Assembly: GCF_012273015.1 (NCBI RefSeq)
Contig: NZ_CP050954.1
Span: 1,302,001 to 1,366,000 of the forward strand
DNA length: 64,000 bases
Source of the DNA: Hymenobacter sp. BT18
GTDB taxonomy: Bacteria; Bacteroidota; Bacteroidia; Cytophagales; Hymenobacteraceae
Direction of reading: 5' to 3'
Part shown: one piece after another, positions 59,911-64,000 of the stretch
Position numbering within the stretch: the first letter of the stretch is position 1
Layout: the number at the start of each line of letters is the position of its first letter
Notes under the pieces: model-generated
The model's input: the letters and a program-made list of their open reading frames with translations, nothing else
Database searches by the model: none
Told to the model about the DNA's origin: nothing
Program-made: the position numbers and the translations under genes

Positions 59911-62900
59911 TTACGCGTTGCGAACTTCTTCCGTGTTACGAATCTTGGTCAGGTACGTGATGTTGGGCTGCACGTTAATGGCATCCAGCACGTGGAAGGC
60001 CCGCTCGCCATCTTCGCGACGTAGCAGCTTCGAAATGCGGGTTTCCGGGTCGCGCATATCACCGAACACAATGGCTTGCGTGGGGCAAGACTGAGCACAG
60101 GCCGATACGATTTCACCATCCTGCGGGCGACGCTTCTGCTTTTTAGCTTCGAGCTTGCCGAGCTGAATACGCTGCACGCACATCGAGCACTTCTCCATCA
60201 CCCCACGGGCCCGAACCGTCACATCCGGATTCAGCACCATGCGGCCGAGGTCGGTGAACATGTGGCCGTTTACGTTCTCAAACTTCTCGTTGCTGTAGTA
60301 CGAGAACCAGTTGAAGCGACGCACCTTGTAGGGGCAGTTGTTGGCGCAATAGCGGGTACCTACGCAACGGTTGTAGGTCATCTGGTTGAGACCTTCCGTG
60401 CTGTGGGTAGTAGCCAGTACCGGGCACACCGTTTCGCAGGGAGCGTGGTTGCAGTGCTGGCACATCATGGGCTGGAAGATTACCGAGGGGTTCTCGGAGG
60501 GGTCTTCCATGGCCGCATACGTAGCCAGCTTGCCTTTTTCTTCGAAGTCCGACTTATGAGCATCGGAGCTGTAGTAGCGGTCAATGCGCATCCAGTGCAT
60601 TTCGCGGCGGTTAATAACCTCCTGCTTGCCTACTACGGCCACGTTGTTTTCGGCCTGGCACCCAATCACGCATGAGCCGCAGCCAATGCACGAGTTTAGG
60701 TCGATGGCCATGCCCCAGTGGTGGTTCTTGTACTCGTAGTCCTGCCACAGCGACACTTTGCCGGGCATTACTTTGCCTTCCGGCGTAACCAGCTTTTCGT
60801 ATTCGGTTACTTCTTTGGGGTCTTTCTGGTATTGCTTCAGCGTCGCTTCCTGCACCACCGGCTTGCGGTCCATGATGGTGTGGTGCGTCTGCGTCTGGGC
60901 AATGGGCGACGTAGCACCGGTTTTTTCCAGCGTTACGTTTGCGCTGTAAACCACGGCGCCTTCCCGTACCGTGGCGAAGGGCAGCACGTTGGCGCCTACT
61001 TTATCACCTACTTTGCCGGCCATTTCGCGGCCATAACCCAGGGCGATGCTCACGGTGCCATTGGCTTGGCCGGGCTGAATCAGGACGGGCAGCTCAATGG
61101 ATTTGCCATTGGCCGATACTTTCACCACGTCATTCTGCTCCCAGCCTTTTTCTTTGGCCATAGCGCGCGGAACGGCTACGTAGTTGCCCCAGGTAGCTTT
61201 CGACACCGGGTCGGGCAGCTCCTGCAGCCAGGGGTTATTGGCTTCCGAGCCGTTGCCAATGCCTACCTTCTCGTAGATGTACAGCTCAGTGCCGGAGCCT
61301 TTGGGCGCAGCAGCAATAGCCGAAGCGGCAGCAGCGGCGCTCATGGCCGGGGTAATCTGTGCGGCCGGGGCGGGCAGTGCCGTACCTGTAGCTACACCGT
61401 CATGGACGGCTTTGTCCCAGGCTTTCTGGAAGTCACCGCCTAGCACACCTTGCCACTGGCCACGCAGGTAGTTGTAATACGACTGTGGGTTACCAGCCCA
61501 GGTCAGCAGTGAATCCTGCGCCTGACGCGTGGCAAACAGCGGCGAAATAGCAGGCTGCGACAAGCTCAGGAAGCCGCGCTTGGGCTCAAAGTCATTCCAC
61601 GATTCCAACCAGTGGTGGTCGGGCACGGCGTACTGGCAGAGGGAGCCGGTTTCGTCGCGACGGTCGTTCAGCGAAATGGTCAGCCCTACTTTGGGCAGAG
61701 CAGCAGCCAGCTGAGCGCCTTTCGGGTGGTTGAAGACCGGGTTGGCGTGGTAGAAAATCACGGCGCCTACCCGACCAGCAATGATGTCGTTGACCAAGCG
61801 GTCCATGCGGGCATCGTCGCCCTGGCGTACGTAGGAAGGAGCGGCTACATCAACGGCGGCTGAACCCAGCGCGGTGTTGATGGCGGCTACCAGCGTCTGC
61901 ACGGCCGGGTCGTTGGAACCCGATACCACGAGGCCACGGCTGCCAGCAGCCTTCAGCTCGTTGGCAGCTTTGGTTAGCTGTTCGTTTTTGTACGAAGCAC
62001 CAGCACCGCCGCCTACTACGGCGTTGTAGAGGGCCAGGGCTGCGCCGCCCAGCTCGGATGGCTTCAGCGGCACGCGTACGTCGGCATTGGAGCCGGTCAG
62101 TGAAAGCGCGGTTTCGAACTGGAAGTGACGCGACATGGTGCGCTTCTCGCTCGATACTTTGCGGTTCTTGATGTACTGCGCGGCAAACTCAACCGGCGAA
62201 ATCCAGGTACCCAGGAAATCAGCCGCGAGGCTCACGATAACATCGGCTTTGCTGAAGTCGTAAGCCGGCAGTACGCCGTTGTTGGCGCGCAGCAGGCTGG
62301 AGGCCGAGTTCACGTCGTACATCACGTGCTCCGTGCCGGGGTAGCGCGAAGTAAACTCCGCAATTACTTTCTTGGTGCTGGGGCTGATAATGGTCGGCGA
62401 CACAATGGCAATCCGGCCGGCACCTGCCAGCTTGGAGCGGATTTCCTGATCGACGCGGTCCTTGTCAGCCTTCTGGCCTTTAATGGAGAAGTGCTGGAGA
62501 CGGGCGCCATCGTAGAGGCTCAGCACGGCCGCCTGGGCCCGGGCCGAAAGACCACCGCGCGTGATGGGCGACTCCGGGTTGCCTTCCAGCTTGATCGGAC
62601 GACCTTCGCGGGTTTTCACCAGCACGCTGTTGTAGTCCTGCCCCGTGAAGTAGGTAGAGGCGTAGAAGTTGGCAATACCTGGGTCAACCTCTTCCGGCTT
62701 GTTCAGGTAAGGAATGGCCTTTTTTACGGGCGTTTCGCAACTGGCGAGGGTGGCGGCGGCAATGCCGAAGCCCATCAGCTTGAGGAAGTCGCGGCGCGGG
62801 GCAACCGTGGCGTCGGAAGAGCCATAGGTTTCCTTCATCGGCAGGAAGTCCGCAAACTCCGTGAGTGCATTCTTCACGAACTCCGGTGAGTTCTCCAGTT

Positions 62901-62937
62901 CCTCAACTCCCTTCCAGTACTTAGGCGACTCTTGCAT
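59911..62937 (-). CDS. actB: Alternative complex III iron-sulfur subunit ActB
   Basis: A 1008-residue protein made of a molybdopterin-oxidoreductase-like domain (about 60-710, no Mo expected in ACIII) fused to a ferredoxin domain (about 760-980). A Tat motif (RRDFLKLMGFG) ends in a possible lipobox (LASC, near residue 66), so it would be exported folded. Four cluster-binding groups are visible: CIGCGSCVIGC, CQHCNHAPCETVCP, CVGTRYCANNCP, and CSMC with CAQSCP. The ATG at 62937 gives the family N-terminus (MQESPKYWKGVEELENSPEF); a TTG at 63009 opens an atypical extension. Confidence 0.95.
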   Translation of the reverse strand: MQESPKYWKGVEELENSPEFVKNALTEFADFLPMKETYGSSDATVAPRRDFLKLMGFGIAAATLASCETPVKKAIPYLNKPEEVDPGIANFYASTYFTGQDYNSVLVKTREGRPIKLEGNPESPITRGGLSARAQAAVLSLYDGARLQHFSIKGQKADKDRVDQEIRSKLAGAGRIAIVSPTIISPSTKKVIAEFTSRYPGTEHVMYDVNSASSLLRANNGVLPAYDFSKADVIVSLAADFLGTWISPVEFAAQYIKNRKVSSEKRTMSRHFQFETALSLTGSNADVRVPLKPSELGGAALALYNAVVGGGAGASYKNEQLTKAANELKAAGSRGLVVSGSNDPAVQTLVAAINTALGSAAVDVAAPSYVRQGDDARMDRLVNDIIAGRVGAVIFYHANPVFNHPKGAQLAAALPKVGLTISLNDRRDETGSLCQYAVPDHHWLESWNDFEPKRGFLSLSQPAISPLFATRQAQDSLLTWAGNPQSYYNYLRGQWQGVLGGDFQKAWDKAVHDGVATGTALPAPAAQITPAMSAAAAASAIAAAPKGSGTELYIYEKVGIGNGSEANNPWLQELPDPVSKATWGNYVAVPRAMAKEKGWEQNDVVKVSANGKSIELPVLIQPGQANGTVSIALGYGREMAGKVGDKVGANVLPFATVREGAVVYSANVTLEKTGATSPIAQTQTHHTIMDRKPVVQEATLKQYQKDPKEVTEYEKLVTPEGKVMPGKVSLWQDYEYKNHHWGMAIDLNSCIGCGSCVIGCQAENNVAVVGKQEVINRREMHWMRIDRYYSSDAHKSDFEEKGKLATYAAMEDPSENPSVIFQPMMCQHCNHAPCETVCPVLATTHSTEGLNQMTYNRCVGTRYCANNCPYKVRRFNWFSYYSNEKFENVNGHMFTDLGRMVLNPDVTVRARGVMEKCSMCVQRIQLGKLEAKKQKRRPQDGEIVSACAQSCPTQAIVFGDMRDPETRISKLLRREDGERAFHVLDAINVQPNITYLTKIRNTEEVRNA

Positions 62938-63043
62938 TTGTTTAGGGGACTTAGGGGCTTGAAGACGAAGGGCTGGCGTAGCAGTGCCCGGTTTCGTCCC
63001 CAAGTTCAAGGCTTGTATTAGAGACTTGCTTAGTGGGTTATAA

Positions 63044-63075
63044 CCGGAAGCTCACGTTGAATGGTGAGCTTCCGG
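63044..63075 (-). other. Stem-loop after the actA stop codon
   Basis: A perfect 12-bp stem (CCGGAAGCTCAC / GTGAGCTTCCGG) with an 8-base loop begins 9 bases past the actA stop on the minus strand and lies 107 bases before the actB start. Confidence 0.65.
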
Positions 63076-63084
63076 CTGGTTAAC

Positions 63085-64000
63085 CTAGTAGTGGCACTTC
63101 GAGCATTCCGTGCCACCATTCGACGACACCGTGAAGGGCACTGCGCCGTTCGCCTTGTCGTGGAGTTGCACCAGCTTGTCGTAGTAACCGTTGCCTTTCG
63201 TGTTCAGAGGCGTTTCGCGGTGGCAGTTGATGCACCAGCCCATGGTCAGGGCCGAGTACTGGTATACTACCTCCATGTTCTGGATGGGGCCGTGGCAGGT
63301 CTGGCACTCCAGGCCGCCCACTTGCGTGTGCTGGGAGTGGTTGAAGTAGGCCAGGTCGGGCAGGTTGTGAATACGCACCCACTGAATGGGCTGGTTCTTC
63401 TGGATAGCCCGGTAGATTTTCTTGATTTCCGGCGACTCCGTTTTGATCTGCGAGTGGCAGTTCATACAGATGTTAGCTGAAGGGATGTTGGCCGACTTGC
63501 TCTTGTATACCGAGGTGTGGCAGTAGGCGCAGTTGATCTGGTGCTCACCGGCGTGCAGCTTGTGCGAGAAGGCAATGGGCTGGGTAGGCTGGTAGCCCTG
63601 CTGCAGACCCACGGCCATTACGCCCTGCACCGACTCGTACAACACGGCCAGCACGAAGATGCCCACGGCCAAACCGCGTACTACTTTCGACTTATACAGC
63701 TGCGTCCAGTCCGTGCGCTGCTCCAGCATTTCCACGTCGCGGCCATCGAGGTCCTTGCGGCCCCGCAGCACGTCCTTCATGATGTTGGCAATGATAACGA
63801 GCGTTACCACCAGTACAATCAGCACTACTACTAATACGATGAGCAGGATGTCGACATACTTGGCGGCGCCGGCTTCCGTGCCGGGGGCTGCCGTCTCGCC
63901 ACCTTCGCCAGGCTTGGCGGCTCCAACCGGTGTTCCGGCTGCTACAGCGGGTTTAGCGCTTTCGGCGTCGAGGTAAGAAACAATCGAGGTGATTTCAGCA
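63085..64000 (-). CDS. actA: Alternative complex III multiheme cytochrome ActA (5' end outside the window)
   Basis: A partial gene: the frame is open to the window edge and the start lies beyond it. The visible 304 residues begin with the end of a probable cytochrome c domain (AEITSIVSYLDAE), then an Ala/Pro/Gly linker, a TM (YVDILLIVLVVVLIVLVV), a charged cytoplasmic loop, a second TM (about RGLAVGIFVLAVLY), and a penta-heme region. The five heme motifs are CAYCH, CMNCH, CQTCH, CINCH and CSKCH, the last two residues from the end. ActA receives electrons from ActB and passes them to ActE or directly to the oxidase. Confidence 0.95.
   Translation of the reverse strand, partial: AEITSIVSYLDAESAKPAVAAGTPVGAAKPGEGGETAAPGTEAGAAKYVDILLIVLVVVLIVLVVTLVIIANIMKDVLRGRKDLDGRDVEMLEQRTDWTQLYKSKVVRGLAVGIFVLAVLYESVQGVMAVGLQQGYQPTQPIAFSHKLHAGEHQINCAYCHTSVYKSKSANIPSANICMNCHSQIKTESPEIKKIYRAIQKNQPIQWVRIHNLPDLAYFNHSQHTQVGGLECQTCHGPIQNMEVVYQYSALTMGWCINCHRETPLNTKGNGYYDKLVQLHDKANGAVPFTVSSNGGTECSKCHY

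Noticed and set aside
1..64000. tRNA, rRNA, CRISPR arrays, prophage or insertion sequences
   Set aside because: No cloverleaf-like sequences, spaced direct repeats or transposase/integrase ORFs were seen on reading; a tRNA or covariance search was not possible here.

Overview
The window is a 64-kb piece of a high-GC member of the Bacteroidetes (Bacteroidota), most likely a Cytophagales bacterium close to Hymenobacter. This is inferred from gene content: alternative complex III fused to an oxidase locus, the FtsX-DUF3098-UppP-TruB order, outer-membrane proteins of SprA-like type, and Bacteroidetes promoters of the TAnnTTTG type. No rRNA, tRNA, CRISPR array, prophage or insertion sequence was recognised.

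Layout. 0.1-8.6 kb: mostly minus-strand housekeeping genes (cupin protein, fatty acid desaturase, DUF3298 lipoprotein, HNH nuclease, NlpC/P60 peptidase, SmpB, thioesterase, TsaD), plus one plus-strand alpha/beta hydrolase. 8.9-22.1 kb: plus-strand genes for tamB, ftsX, DUF3098, uppP, truB, a Zn-protease-like protein, ribF, the two subunits of a 3-oxoacid CoA-transferase and a GNAT-nitrilase fusion. 22.2-31.4 kb: two RDD proteins, an SDR, and the conserved but poorly understood SpoIIM / membrane protein / DUF4129 / DUF4350 / MoxR / DUF58 module, followed by a GH20 hexosaminidase.

33.6-39.5 kb is the most unusual part. A NarL-type regulator has lost every canonical receiver residue. It is followed by about 1 kb of AT-rich DNA holding two perfect hairpins and a 51-codon ORF, then an HlyD-type adaptor and an ABC exporter with an intact C39 peptidase domain. 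This looks like a peptide maturation and export locus whose substrate is not annotated. 39.5-47.0 kb (minus) holds a large outer-membrane protein and an orphan NtrY-like histidine kinase.

47.1-64.0 kb (minus) is one respiratory cluster read from right to left: actA-B-C-D-E-F (alternative complex III), cytochrome oxidase subunits II and I, then heme A synthase, heme O synthase, two subunit III proteins, subunit IV, a Sco copper chaperone, a DUF420 protein and a small CxxC membrane protein. Together they move electrons from quinol through ACIII to oxygen and supply heme A and CuA copper. Stem-loops follow the stop codons of several of these genes. Palindromic intergenic repeats occur at four places elsewhere, one of them splitting the CoA-transferase pair.
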